Shown: piece after piece, positions 8,497-17,304 of the stretch
How positions within the stretch are numbered: position 1 is the stretch's first letter
Layout of the letters: every line of letters starts with the position of its first letter
From: Actinomycetota bacterium
Lineage (GTDB): Bacteria > Actinomycetota > Actinomycetes > Nanopelagicales > Nanopelagicaceae
Reading direction: 5' to 3'
Assembly: GCA_014377015.1 (NCBI GenBank)
Contig: JACMQL010000028.1
Coordinates: 1-64,000 of the forward strand
Length of the DNA stretch: 64,000 nucleotides
The notes under the pieces: model-generated
What the model saw: the letters and a program-made list of their open reading frames with translations, nothing else
Told to the model about the DNA's origin: nothing
The model's database searches: none
Translations under genes and position numbers: made by a program

Positions 8497-8572
8497 TAAG
8501 AGTGGAAAGCGTAGGAAAACTTTTACCAATTCGTTATACCGAAAGTGCTTTACATCACTAAATCGACCAGTT

Positions 8573-8586
8573 ATCGTATAGGAAAT
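8573..8586 (+). promoter_or_regulatory. Second copy of the ATCGTATAGGAAAT element
   Basis: It is identical over 14 nt to 6596-6609. Here it abuts TTGATT (8587-8592), a possible -35, and precedes the ATG at 8635. The matching placement suggests one regulator for the permease pair and its binding protein. Confidence 0.55.
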
Positions 8587-8634
8587 TTGATTGTTCGTCG
8601 GGAGCAGTCAGACTTAAAACAGAGAGAGACATAA

Positions 8635-9963
8635 ATGGAAAATCCAATTGGCAATCTCGATCGAAGATCACTCCTTAAGGGAGTGGGAATAGCTGGTGCA
8701 GCAACCGCAGTCGGAGCCACTGCTGCTACACCCTCACTCGCCGCAACAAAAAAGGTAAACACACCAGGAACAGGCGACGTAACTTATTGGAACCACTTCA
8801 CCGCTGCTCAGGAGCGTCAAGGCTTCACCGCGGTTACCGATGGATTCGCTAAGGCGTCACCAAAGATCAATCTCAGAGTGGAGACCATCCTTAACGATGA
8901 CTGGATGACCAAGTATGTAGCTGCAGTTACTGCTAAGTCGGGTCCAGACGCGCTGATGATGACCGCTCCTCGTATGGGTGACATGATTAAACTTGGTGGA
9001 GTTGCAGAAATCACTACATATGCAAAGCAGTGGCCAGGACTTGAGCCTTCTACTGAGGCACAAAAAGCATTTGTTATCAAGGGTAAGTACTACGGAATTC
9101 CAGTATTCACATTCGTAGACTGGTTGTACTACCGCAAGGATCTTCTCGACGCTAAGGGCATCAAGTCAGCTCCTAAGACTCTTGAAGACTTTCGTCAGAC
9201 TGCGATTGCAATGAGCGATCCATCAAAGGGAATTTACGGATTCGGTTTGCGTGGTGGCTCGGGCGGCGGCGGATATATCCCAAAGATGATCCATGCTTTC
9301 AACGGACCGATCATTAACTGGCGCACACTCAACCGCACCGTTGACTTTGGTGCACTGCGCGATGCAATTGCCTTCTGGGTCAACTTGTCAGTTAAGGATA
9401 AGGCTGTACCACCAACTGTTACTGGTGACGGCTTTGCGCAGATTTTCCAGGCGTTCTATTCGGGAAAGACTGCCATGGTTGCCCACCACACCGGAAGTTT
9501 CGTATCCGTTGGTCAAAACTGGAAGTACGGCACCCAAGTTGAAACCGCCAAGATGCCTGATGGTCCAAAGGCGCCCACCGGCGTCTTCTCTCCATTGGGT
9601 AACGCAGTCTTCAAGGGAGCAAAGAACCCAGATGGCGCATTTGAGTTTGCCAGCTACTGGGGCTCTGCTCCAGCGCAAGGCAAGTTCTTAGCGGCCACCG
9701 GTTACATCCCTACTGCTACCGCAGCCATTGATGACCCATTTGTTACGGCTAACGTGCAGTTCAAGGTTGCCTTCGGTGCACTTCAGTCGGGTTATTACAA
9801 CGACTACACATTCCCTAACTACACGACCTGGGCTTCAAACACGTGCCTTCCAGAAGTTCAGAAGTCGCTTAATGGATCACAAACTATTGACGTTACCGCG
9901 AAGAAGATTTACGACGAACTCGGTCGTATCTGCAAGATCAACGCGCGCAACCGCACTTCCTGA
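8635..9963 (+). CDS. Tat-exported sugar-binding protein of the first ABC transporter
   Basis: An extracellular solute-binding protein of family 1 size (442 residues). The N-terminus has a twin-arginine signal (N-L-D-R-R-S-L-L-K-G at about 7-16), a weakly hydrophobic stretch and an Ala-rich cleavage region (PSLAA), so it should be exported folded by Tat. The mature part starts with the CUT1-type pattern DVTYWNHFTAAQ. ATG is preceded by a purine-rich AGAGAGAGAC. It is followed by a strong terminator at 9976. The ligand is not identifiable from sequence. Confidence 0.9.
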   Translation: MENPIGNLDRRSLLKGVGIAGAATAVGATAATPSLAATKKVNTPGTGDVTYWNHFTAAQERQGFTAVTDGFAKASPKINLRVETILNDDWMTKYVAAVTAKSGPDALMMTAPRMGDMIKLGGVAEITTYAKQWPGLEPSTEAQKAFVIKGKYYGIPVFTFVDWLYYRKDLLDAKGIKSAPKTLEDFRQTAIAMSDPSKGIYGFGLRGGSGGGGYIPKMIHAFNGPIINWRTLNRTVDFGALRDAIAFWVNLSVKDKAVPPTVTGDGFAQIFQAFYSGKTAMVAHHTGSFVSVGQNWKYGTQVETAKMPDGPKAPTGVFSPLGNAVFKGAKNPDGAFEFASYWGSAPAQGKFLAATGYIPTATAAIDDPFVTANVQFKVAFGALQSGYYNDYTFPNYTTWASNTCLPEVQKSLNGSQTIDVTAKKIYDELGRICKINARNRTS

Positions 9964-9975
9964 TTAATTAAATAT

Positions 9976-10018
9976 AAACTCCCGAGGTTCCAACCTAATA
10001 GTTGGTCCTCGGGAGTTT
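9976..10018. terminator. Bidirectional terminator between convergent genes
   Basis: AAACTCCCGAGG (9976-9987) and CCTCGGGAGTTT (10007-10018) form a perfect 12-bp stem; inside, CCAAC/GTTGG extends it. A/T tracts on both sides suit termination of the binding-protein gene and of the opposing operon ending at 10,019. Confidence 0.85.
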
Positions 10019-11122
10019 CTATTTGTGCATGGAAATTTCTTGCGCGGTAGCTTCGGCAAGTGCAGCGAGTGATCCTCTCTCACTCAGGTTCATCACCTGG
10101 AAATTAGTCGAGGCCATCGAAATAAATTCAATTTCAGAAGCAGCACCTGTAGTGATGGCTAGTACCAATTCTTTCGACCGGATGAGAGATCTGCCTTCCT
10201 GAGTCATGGGAAGAAGCTGTACCTCATCAAAATGATCTCGGATATCCTCGGCCAGACTCGTGAGAGCCTCATTGCAGACCAAGAGGCCGATCGGTTTTGT
10301 GGGATCCGCGACAACGCGCGAGGAAGGGAAAATCGGCAAAACCGTTTTCGTGTATTCGCTAAAGGTGCGCACTCGTGAAATGAGCCCGAGGAGCTCCTCA
10401 ACGATTCTCTCAGTCGGGTCTGTGCTGGCAAGATCGAAATCGCCCTGGAAGTGTGCGTGGAAATCCGAGTTCGAACTTACGTTGATTACCGGAGTCATCA
10501 CTGTGCCCACCGGATATTCATCTCGTGGAGTGAAGGCGACGATCGCATGCGTCCCCTCGAGCATCCAGGTACGTAAATCTTGGTCAAAGTTGGCGGAAAA
10601 CTGGCGCAAAATTGGCGAGATGCCCCGCGCCTGGAACTGAGCTACAAGGTCGGTAAGTGCGACGGGTTCATTTTCGTACCCGACGATGACCGAAGGAGAG
10701 GCAATCTCACCAAGTCCAGGAAGTGATTGGGTGCTTAAGTCTGTTGCACCGGAAACCGCGATCTTGATGGCTGCCTCCTGGTTCACTCCATTGCTGATCA
10801 TTAAGTACTCGGTAGTTGAATTTTTTGCGAGCAACTCACCGATGACATCAGATGCCCGGATCGCTTCGTCTCCTGTTGCAATGACAAACGCGCTCGCGGT
10901 ATGTGGATGGGAGATCAGGGCAGGCAGAGTCACTTCACGGAATTCGGTGAGGGCTCTTAAATCATCACCTGCAATGTTGCTTTTAATAACTGTAAGGTCC
11001 ACCAGTTTAGAAATGCCTACTACAGTCTCGTTAGCTCCTTCGGAAAAAGAAATCAGAAGATTGAAAGTGCGGATGCCTGTTGCATGTAGATGGCTATAAC
11101 CGATGAGAGGGTCAGTCGACAT
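10019..11122 (-). CDS. Divergent UxaA/GarD-family (altronate/galactarate dehydratase-like) protein
   Basis: The chain follows the second and third domains of the UxaA/GarD family: the start GYSHLHATGIRTFNLL matches the G-x-x-R-x-D-G-R-x-G-T-R-N region, EFREVTLPALISHPHTASAFVIATG matches the RTLAGLARHPNxAGxLVVGLG block, and MTPVINVSSNSDF with an upstream GTHAIVAFT matches the C-terminal block. Cysteines conserved near the family's NCSATV and GC motifs are replaced here (FSEGANETV), and an N-terminal SAF domain is absent. So it may be inactive, regulatory, or have a changed chemistry. It is the last gene of a four-gene operon with overlapping ends (11 bp shared with the MFS gene). Confidence 0.55.
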   Translation of the reverse strand: MSTDPLIGYSHLHATGIRTFNLLISFSEGANETVVGISKLVDLTVIKSNIAGDDLRALTEFREVTLPALISHPHTASAFVIATGDEAIRASDVIGELLAKNSTTEYLMISNGVNQEAAIKIAVSGATDLSTQSLPGLGEIASPSVIVGYENEPVALTDLVAQFQARGISPILRQFSANFDQDLRTWMLEGTHAIVAFTPRDEYPVGTVMTPVINVSSNSDFHAHFQGDFDLASTDPTERIVEELLGLISRVRTFSEYTKTVLPIFPSSRVVADPTKPIGLLVCNEALTSLAEDIRDHFDEVQLLPMTQEGRSLIRSKELVLAITTGAASEIEFISMASTNFQVMNLSERGSLAALAEATAQEISMHK

Positions 11123-12320
11123 CTTTGACCGCCGTTTTTCTTACGAACATTACCGCCATGAGCATCGCTCCGGGGATTATGAGTGCAATAGGAAGTGAAA
11201 GCCATTGCGCCGTCCAAGCGATGACTGCCTTCACCAGATATGTAAGCCCATTGTTGATTACACCGAGTTGCCCGATGACTACTCCACCTGGTGACTTAGA
11301 TTGTTGATTTGCGATGTTCATAAACATTGGACCCATAAACGAAGAACAGAAGCCAGAAATCGCAAATGCCAGACTGACTAAAATGAATGAAAGTGTATGG
11401 TGGTTCACGCTCAATCGGTCGCTCAACAGGATTCCGATGATGAAGCTTGACCCACCAACTAACCCACCGACTTTAATTAAGGAGTCAACACGGTATTTTG
11501 CAAGGAATCGATGGAAAGTCAGGCGACCCAGAATCATTGCGCACATGAAAATTATGTAAGGAATTGTGGCGACTCCAGCTGAAAATCCTAGATTTTCTTT
11601 CGAGTAAATCGTTGCCCAATCCCCAGCCGAGAACTCCAACTGCACGCCAAGTAGCATGCCAAAACTGACCATCCAATTCACTTCGAAGGATTTGAAAACG
11701 GTGCGAAGGCGGTAAGAATTGTCTTTAGCGCTGGTGCCAGCAAGTTCGTGCGGGCGAATTTTGAGAATCAAGTAGATGATTCCGATGCCAGAAATCAAGA
11801 CCGCAAGTCCGATGTGTAAAACAAGTGAAACTCTGGTGGTGAGGTATCCAGCGAGCAAGATAGAGACCAGCGCGCCACTGCTCCAGGCGCCCGCAGTGCG
11901 AGGCACCAGAACCTCACCACTTAATTCCTGTTCATAAAGTACTTGTGCGTTGATCGAAATATGAAAGCCCGCTACCGCGGCTCCGATGAGAAGATTGAGA
12001 ATCAAGAAGATCGGCACGGAGGTTACGTGAACGATCAAACCCAGCCCGATCAGGAAGCTCATTGAGCTTGCCGCCATTACGATTGTCGTCCCAAATCGGT
12101 GAACAATGTGCCCGCCGATGAGTAGCAACACAATTCCGCCTAAAGCTCCAACGCTGATGACAGAACCGAATTGACCGTTGGTGAGGGACATTTGAGCTTT
12201 CACTTCTGGAAAGCGTGGAACCCAACCCATAATGGAAAAACCAAAGAGAAAAAATATCCCGTAGAGGTATTTTTTTGTATTTTTGGAATTTTCGTCGCTA
12301 CGTTTATGTGTGACTGTCAT
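11112..12320 (-). CDS. MFS transporter, likely sugar or sugar-acid carrier
   Basis: About twelve hydrophobic segments across 402 residues, with a central cytoplasmic loop near residues 190-215, fit the major facilitator superfamily. The early segment IMGWVPRFPEVKAQMSLTNGQFGSV resembles FucP/YbjJ-like MFS members, which carry sugars or act as efflux proteins. The ATG overlaps the stop of the epimerase-like gene by 4 bp and its end overlaps the following gene by 11 bp, so it is embedded in the lactonase/epimerase operon. That context supports uptake of the substrate handled by the two enzymes, but the substrate is unproven. Confidence 0.85.
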   Translation of the reverse strand: MTVTHKRSDENSKNTKKYLYGIFFLFGFSIMGWVPRFPEVKAQMSLTNGQFGSVISVGALGGIVLLLIGGHIVHRFGTTIVMAASSMSFLIGLGLIVHVTSVPIFLILNLLIGAAVAGFHISINAQVLYEQELSGEVLVPRTAGAWSSGALVSILLAGYLTTRVSLVLHIGLAVLISGIGIIYLILKIRPHELAGTSAKDNSYRLRTVFKSFEVNWMVSFGMLLGVQLEFSAGDWATIYSKENLGFSAGVATIPYIIFMCAMILGRLTFHRFLAKYRVDSLIKVGGLVGGSSFIIGILLSDRLSVNHHTLSFILVSLAFAISGFCSSFMGPMFMNIANQQSKSPGGVVIGQLGVINNGLTYLVKAVIAWTAQWLSLPIALIIPGAMLMAVMFVRKTAVKDVD

Positions 12321-13366
12321 ATCTCAAATACTTCGAAGGAAAGTACCTGCACCTTCTCCGAATGCGGAACGAAGGTTAACGTCGTTCCGTTTGCGAGTGC
12401 ATCCGCAATTCCGCTTGTCGAGTAGCTTGAAAAGGGCTCTAATCCGATGTTGTAGTGATGTCCGTACCATGGGTCACCCTTAGTGGCACCGTATTCTTGC
12501 CAATACCAAAGGTATGGAAAGACCGTGTTATCCCACTTGACTTCGGCAGCTAACTTTTTGCTTGGTGTTTCAACTCGATACTTTCCTTCAACCATTTTGT
12601 GTACATACAACATTTCACCTGTGGTGTCGCGCGGTGGCAATTGCGAGAAATCGATGTCGTTTCCGTTCTTGTCCTTGCCGACCGGCCAAGGGAATCGATC
12701 TTCGCTTCCGATACGTCGTGGAGTTGTTAAATCTGCGAAATGGTGAGGAATTACTTCCCCATTACCTTCAATGATGACGCGGCTGTCGGTATCGAGGAAA
12801 GGTGGACCAAAAGTGAAATGTTCTCCCCACATGGCCTGCAAAGTTTGATCTGAAAGATTGGTCACTTTCTCGATAAGTTCGCACTTAGCTGAACCTGAAG
12901 TGATGGTGAGAGTCTTTTCGACTTTATACGGAAATCGCTTTGTGAAAACGGTGAATTTCACAGAGGATTTTTCTGGCGTGTCTTCTACGATTTCATAAGT
13001 CCACGGGACCACGGAAATTTCGGCATGCTGGCCCATGGCAACACCGTTGTACTCCGAAGGTGCTCCACCGTTTGGAAAAATGGTCTGCCATCCGCCCGGA
13101 TACTCATCCATGAACGAATCAAGTTGGCCAGGAGCATCGGCATCAATGGCGTTTCCACGAATGCCCGTGAAAGTAAGCCACGCAAAGTCCATGTCTCTTG
13201 GCTTGTAAAGAAATTCAACGACATCTGCACCTCGGCCAGCCAATACAGTGATTCGCAACTTCTCATTCTCGATCACCAGCGCCGATAGGTGCCCGAGTGA
13301 GACTCGCTCGGTAATACGACAACCGAAATTCCGCGCTTTTATCGGCGTATCAAAGCGTTCAACCAT
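12317..13366 (-). CDS. Aldose 1-epimerase-like protein (DUF4432 type)
   Basis: A beta-rich protein of the galactose-mutarotase fold: blocks LRITVLAGRGADVVEFLYK, an aromatic WxYW segment (LWYWQEYG), MWGEHFTFGPPF and HHYNIGLEPFSS correspond to the sugar-binding and C-terminal blocks of DUF4432 proteins. It would act on free sugars in the cytoplasm, presenting the right anomer to a downstream enzyme. I chose the ATG at 13366, which overlaps the lactonase stop (ATGGTTGA), over a longer frame starting at 13405. It lies directly behind a gluconolactonase-type gene, a sensible pairing: epimerisation and lactone opening. Confidence 0.75.
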   Translation of the reverse strand: MVERFDTPIKARNFGCRITERVSLGHLSALVIENEKLRITVLAGRGADVVEFLYKPRDMDFAWLTFTGIRGNAIDADAPGQLDSFMDEYPGGWQTIFPNGGAPSEYNGVAMGQHAEISVVPWTYEIVEDTPEKSSVKFTVFTKRFPYKVEKTLTITSGSAKCELIEKVTNLSDQTLQAMWGEHFTFGPPFLDTDSRVIIEGNGEVIPHHFADLTTPRRIGSEDRFPWPVGKDKNGNDIDFSQLPPRDTTGEMLYVHKMVEGKYRVETPSKKLAAEVKWDNTVFPYLWYWQEYGATKGDPWYGHHYNIGLEPFSSYSTSGIADALANGTTLTFVPHSEKVQVLSFEVFEI

Positions 13367-14246
13367 GAAACACCGTGCTTTCTTGTCCGGAATAACCCAG
13401 ACCATCGATTGCCAACGGCAATCCGTTGAGGGGTTCAGTGACGATATTCGTTCCGCCCGAGGCAGAAGTGACGATCAATGTCTTCCCGTCCTTTCCAGCA
13501 AAAGCGCACGAACTGGGCTGTTGTACGGGTACAGGAATCACTTCCTTAAGGACTCCATCCGAGGAGTAGACCTCGACTCGATATCCGCCCCACATTGCGA
13601 CAAAAAGTGAACCATCGTCGGAGACGCACATTCCATCTGGAACTGATCCATCGTCGGCAAAAGTAATGAGCACTCGTCGATTAGAAATATCGCCGCTTTC
13701 TAGATCAAAATCATATTTCCACATGACGTGCTGCATGCTGTCCACGAAATAGAAACTCCTATTGTCGGGACTCCAGCCCAAACCGTTGGGCAATGTCAAG
13801 CCAGTTTCCATTGTTCGGATAACTTTATTTTCATCAATCATGTGAAGCTTTCCTTGACCCGGTGCAAAGCCGAGTTCGCAACTGCCTGCCCAGTATCGGC
13901 CCGCAGAATCTGCCTTTGCGTCGTTCATTCTTTCATTGGCAGAGAGAAAACTAATATCGGACGAATACAGACCATTCGCCGAGATTAAACCGAATCCTTC
14001 TTTCACCGCAGCAAAGTATCCACCACCACTTCGCTCGACGATTGCACCGATAACGGTCGATACTCTAAAAGTTTTGGTCGAAGTGTCAGTGACAGAATTC
14101 AATAACACTTGGTGCCATTTATTGCCTGCGATATCCACCCACGACAAGATTCCTGTTGTGGAATTCCAGATCGGACCTTCGCCGCAATCCGATCTTTCAT
14201 TTGAAATTGCTCTAAGTGAAAATGATTCAGGAGTTCGTGTGAGCAC
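13359..14246 (-). CDS. SMP-30/gluconolactonase (regucalcin) family lactonase
   Basis: A six-bladed beta-propeller of 295 residues. The start has CGEGPIWN with the metal-binding Glu, then LSWVDIAGN; the middle has LTLPNGLGWSPDNRSFYFVDS (metal-binding Asn and the N-G-L/D pattern), and the late VPDGMCVSDDGSLFVAMWGG carries the catalytic/metal Asp. The family opens sugar lactones to aldonic acids using a divalent metal. As the first gene of a four-gene operon with an epimerase-like protein and an MFS carrier, it probably delivers a sugar acid to the dehydratases nearby. It is divergent from manD across a palindrome-rich 158-bp region. Confidence 0.9.
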   Translation of the reverse strand: MLTRTPESFSLRAISNERSDCGEGPIWNSTTGILSWVDIAGNKWHQVLLNSVTDTSTKTFRVSTVIGAIVERSGGGYFAAVKEGFGLISANGLYSSDISFLSANERMNDAKADSAGRYWAGSCELGFAPGQGKLHMIDENKVIRTMETGLTLPNGLGWSPDNRSFYFVDSMQHVMWKYDFDLESGDISNRRVLITFADDGSVPDGMCVSDDGSLFVAMWGGYRVEVYSSDGVLKEVIPVPVQQPSSCAFAGKDGKTLIVTSASGGTNIVTEPLNGLPLAIDGLGYSGQESTVFHG

Positions 14247-14292
14247 CGAAGAATTATAACTTCTAGAAAAAGATTTGGCACGTAGACTTGTA

Positions 14293-14355
14293 GATAATTA
14301 TCAAATCTCTGGAATTTGATTGATAATTCGAATTATTTTTAGTTGAACGGTTCAA
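14293..14355. promoter_or_regulatory. Three stacked palindromes between the lactonase and manD genes
   Basis: GATAATTATC (14293-14302), ATAATTCGAATTAT (14323-14336) and TTGAACGGTTCAA (14343-14355) are perfect palindromes (the last with a single central base). They fill the space between two divergent genes. The last shares half-sites TTGAAC/GTTCAA with sites at 15723 and 23788, suggesting a common regulator; the A/T palindromes could bind a different one. Confidence 0.6.
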
Positions 14356-14404
14356 TCTTGCATTTCGCTTTACATTCGTATTTATTGCTTTTAGGCTTCC
14401 GAAC

Positions 14405-15622
14405 ATGACAAAACCTATAACCATTACAGATGTCCGCACGATTTTAACCGCACCTGAGGGAATCAATCTTGTCATAGTAAAGATTGAAACCTCGGAGCCA
14501 GGTCTCTACGGCCTTGGCTGCGCAACATTCACGCAGCGCTATTTGATGGTGGCAACTGCGATCGAGGATTATCTGAAGCCCTTCTTGATTGGTAAAGACG
14601 TTTCGCGAATTGAAGATATTTGGCAGACGTCAATGGTTAATTCTTACTGGCGCAACGGGCCAGCACTTAATAACGCGATATCTGGCGTTGATATGGCGCT
14701 TTGGGATATTGCAGGCAAGAGAGCTGGCATGCCCGTGTACGACCTCATGGGTGGTAAGGCGCGCGAGGCTGCCGCGGTGTATCGCCATGCCGACGGACGC
14801 ACTGTCAATGAAGTTGAAGATAACGCTCGCAAATTTATCGAGCAAGGACTTCTGTACGTGCGATGCCAGATGGGCGGATATGGCGGCCGACTGCACGACA
14901 TTCGCTCGCCAGAAGGCGCGCTTCCGGGTGCCTATTTTGATCCGCAGGCGTACGCGCGCGATACCGTGAAACTATTTGAGCACATGCGCGGAGCCGTCGG
15001 CAATGAGATTGAGCTCCTACATGACGTTCACGAGCGCTTAACGCCGATTGATGCAGTGCGTTTGTCGAAGAATCTTGAGCCGTACCGACTCTTCTTCCTC
15101 GAAGATGCGCTGGCTCCGGAAAACGTTGACTGGTTCAAAGTGATGCGCCAGCAGAGCGCAACGCCTATCGCGATGGGCGAGCTCTTCACCAATCCGCAAG
15201 AGTGGCTGCCTTTGATTGAAAATCGCTTGATTGACTTCATCCGATGCCACATCAGCACAATCGGCGGCCTCACACCGGCTAAGAAACTCGCCCACCTGTG
15301 CGAAGCCTTCAGTATTCGCACCGCTTGGCACGGTCCGGGAGACGTATCGCCAATCGGGCACGCGGCTAATCTCCATCTCGATCTGAGTTCCTACAACTTC
15401 GGAGTTCAGGAGTGGTGGGGACCGCAGGACATCATCTATGAGATGTTCCCTGGCACCCCGGTCCTTACGAATGGTTACGTGTACGCCAATGACAAGCCTG
15501 GCCTCGGCATCGACATTGACGAGAAGTTAGCCGCGAAGTTCCCATGCGATAACACCCAATCTGTACGACCACCCTCTTGGACGACGGCGCGCACCCCTGA
15601 CGGGGGTTCGGCACGTCCGTAA
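14405..15622 (+). CDS. manD: D-mannonate dehydratase, enolase superfamily (ManD/RspA type)
   Basis: The sequence carries ManD signatures: YRHADGR at 126-132 (an Arg/His-rich loop over the active site), D207-V-H209 (metal ligand and general acid), E233 (LED), E259 (MGELFTNPQEW) and WHGPGDVSPIGHAANLHLDL with H309. The reaction is D-mannonate to 2-keto-3-deoxy-D-gluconate. Its family also contains low-efficiency or D-gluconate-acting members, so the true substrate may differ. An unrelated enzyme for the same reaction (UxuA) is encoded at 19,080. The gene is preceded by the TTGAACGGTTCAA palindrome and transcribed divergently from the lactonase operon. Confidence 0.85.
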   Translation: MTKPITITDVRTILTAPEGINLVIVKIETSEPGLYGLGCATFTQRYLMVATAIEDYLKPFLIGKDVSRIEDIWQTSMVNSYWRNGPALNNAISGVDMALWDIAGKRAGMPVYDLMGGKAREAAAVYRHADGRTVNEVEDNARKFIEQGLLYVRCQMGGYGGRLHDIRSPEGALPGAYFDPQAYARDTVKLFEHMRGAVGNEIELLHDVHERLTPIDAVRLSKNLEPYRLFFLEDALAPENVDWFKVMRQQSATPIAMGELFTNPQEWLPLIENRLIDFIRCHISTIGGLTPAKKLAHLCEAFSIRTAWHGPGDVSPIGHAANLHLDLSSYNFGVQEWWGPQDIIYEMFPGTPVLTNGYVYANDKPGLGIDIDEKLAAKFPCDNTQSVRPPSWTTARTPDGGSARP

Positions 15623-15722
15623 TTTTCCATGAGGAAAATCACCAAATATAAAGTTTTGTAATCAAACTTTAATTTTCACGGAGAGCAAAAAGAAGCGTAA
15701 TCGTTACCTATTTTCCTTGTAA

Positions 15723-15734
15723 TTGAACGTTCAA
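15723..15734. promoter_or_regulatory. Palindromic operator TTGAACGTTCAA before the second ABC/uxuA operon
   Basis: A perfect 12-bp palindrome 76 nt upstream of the chosen start of the binding-protein gene. Half-sites TTGAAC/GTTCAA are directly joined here, whereas they are 1 nt apart at 14343 and 2 nt apart at 23788. Confidence 0.6.
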
Positions 15735-15809
15735 TCTGGAATCTTTCAGTCAACTTGTTCGGCAGTTAATTCTCGATTACTGCTGCACGCTACGAAAGGA
15801 CGGCAAGAT

Positions 15810-17159
15810 TTGAAACTCAAGATCTCAGCTATCGCAGCTGTTGCATTCTTGGCCATTGCAATGACTCCAGCGGTTACAGCTCAAGCTGCAACCAACCCGG
15901 CGTTGCAAGCAGAAGTCAAGGCACTTAATGCCAGCGGTAAGAGTTACACGTACTGGATTGGGCTAATTTTTTCTGATGTAGCTAACCAAACTGCTAGCGA
16001 TAATATTAAAAAATGGGCAGCTGCAAAGGGAATTAAAGTTGATCCAGTTATGGTCAACCAGAACAACCTCACTGCAAACATAACCGCTGCTCTCACGGCG
16101 GGAACGATGCCTGACGCACTCGATATTGGTTCAGGTTTAATGCTTCAACTCGGTTCCAAGAACTTAGTAAATGTGCAAAGCGTTTACGATGAATTGGGAC
16201 AAAAGTACGGCGGATGGAATAAAGCCGCGCTTAACTTCAATGCAGAAACATACGCAGGCAAGGGGCTTGGAGTTCCATTTGGAATTAACGGCAACCTGAT
16301 TAACCGTCGACTCGATATTCTCGCAGCTGCCAAGCAGAAGAGGACTTCACCAGTTACATGGGAAGAATCTCTAAATATGGCAATTGCGACTAAACAGCCT
16401 GGCGCATGGGGTTTTGCAACTGGCAACGTAGGAGATGCTGAATCTGTATTTGGTGCGCAGCTAAAGGGCTACGGCGGACGTATTGCAAATGATGCCGGAA
16501 CCAAGTGCACCTTAGATACCCAAGCTACGAGAGACTTCCTCGCTCTGACAATGAAGGCTTACAAGGCTGGCGCATATGCGTCCGACTCGGTTACCTCCGA
16601 TGGAGCATGGGATAACAACAAGTACCTCGGTGGCAAGACAGTATTTATTGCTAATCCAGGTTCGGTTTACACCACCCTCATAAACGGTTCTGCAACATGG
16701 GAGAAAAACCCAACACTTGCAAGAAACACCGGATTTTCAGCTCTTCCCGGTGGACCTGTGCTTCGTGTAGCTCCTTCTGATGCATGGTTGCGGGCAATTC
16801 CAAAGTCATCCAAGTACCCAGAATTGGGCAAGGATTTGATTCGCCAACTTGCAAAGATTGGTCAGGCAAAGGCTTACTATGCTGCAGCCATTTATGGTCC
16901 AGTCTTGAAGCAGTACAACTCATTCTCCTTCTGGCGTGTGTCTGTTGATCCTGCTCGTGCCGGTCTATTTGACCTAGCAACGAACGGAACTTCAAGCACC
17001 TTCCCAGATACCAACAATGCCGCATACGCAGAGTTTGGTTCTGGCTTCAACTTGTCCCAGATGGTGCAGAGATACCTCTACGGAGGAAAGTCTGCAAATG
17101 AAACCATCGCGCAGGCGCAGTCCACCTGCCAAGCAATCTATGACAAGTACAACAAGTAA
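15810..17159 (+). CDS. Sugar-binding protein of the second ABC transporter
   Basis: An exported solute-binding protein. I chose TTG at 15810 because a ribosome binding site (AAAGGA, 15795-15800) lies 9 nt upstream and the resulting N-terminus is a clear Sec signal peptide (LKLKISAIAAVAFLAIAMTP... cleaved after AQAA). A longer frame from 15723 would start inside the operator and add a non-signal leader. The mature protein has the CUT1-type architecture, with no lipobox. It is followed by a 19-bp hairpin, then two permeases, uxuA and an SDR gene, so its ligand is probably a uronate, aldonate or an oligomer of one (inference from context). Confidence 0.9.
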   Translation: MKLKISAIAAVAFLAIAMTPAVTAQAATNPALQAEVKALNASGKSYTYWIGLIFSDVANQTASDNIKKWAAAKGIKVDPVMVNQNNLTANITAALTAGTMPDALDIGSGLMLQLGSKNLVNVQSVYDELGQKYGGWNKAALNFNAETYAGKGLGVPFGINGNLINRRLDILAAAKQKRTSPVTWEESLNMAIATKQPGAWGFATGNVGDAESVFGAQLKGYGGRIANDAGTKCTLDTQATRDFLALTMKAYKAGAYASDSVTSDGAWDNNKYLGGKTVFIANPGSVYTTLINGSATWEKNPTLARNTGFSALPGGPVLRVAPSDAWLRAIPKSSKYPELGKDLIRQLAKIGQAKAYYAAAIYGPVLKQYNSFSFWRVSVDPARAGLFDLATNGTSSTFPDTNNAAYAEFGSGFNLSQMVQRYLYGGKSANETIAQAQSTCQAIYDKYNK

Positions 17160-17200
17160 GCACTAGCTAGATAGCTAGGAAATGTAAGTAAGAGAACGCT

Positions 17201-17245
17201 CTAAAAGAGAGTGGCGGTCAAGATTCGACCGCCACTCTCTTTTAG
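17201..17245 (+). terminator. Strong hairpin inside the operon, after the binding-protein gene
   Basis: CTAAAAGAGAGTGGCGGTC (17201-17219) and its exact complement at 17227-17245 form a 19-bp stem with a 7-nt loop. The 3' arm ends CTCTTTTAG. Placed between binding protein and permeases, it likely stops most transcripts or stabilises the upstream message, giving excess binding protein. Confidence 0.85.
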
Positions 17246-17304
17246 ATATCGGATCCTTTAAATACGATTATTCAAAAGTTTTGCGAGAGAAGGTATTCGA
17301 CCAG

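Noticed and set aside
8531-8545. A third, diverged copy of ATCGTATAGGAAAT (TCGTTATACCGAAAG)
   Set aside because: Needs two gaps or substitutions to align; similarity is not convincing.
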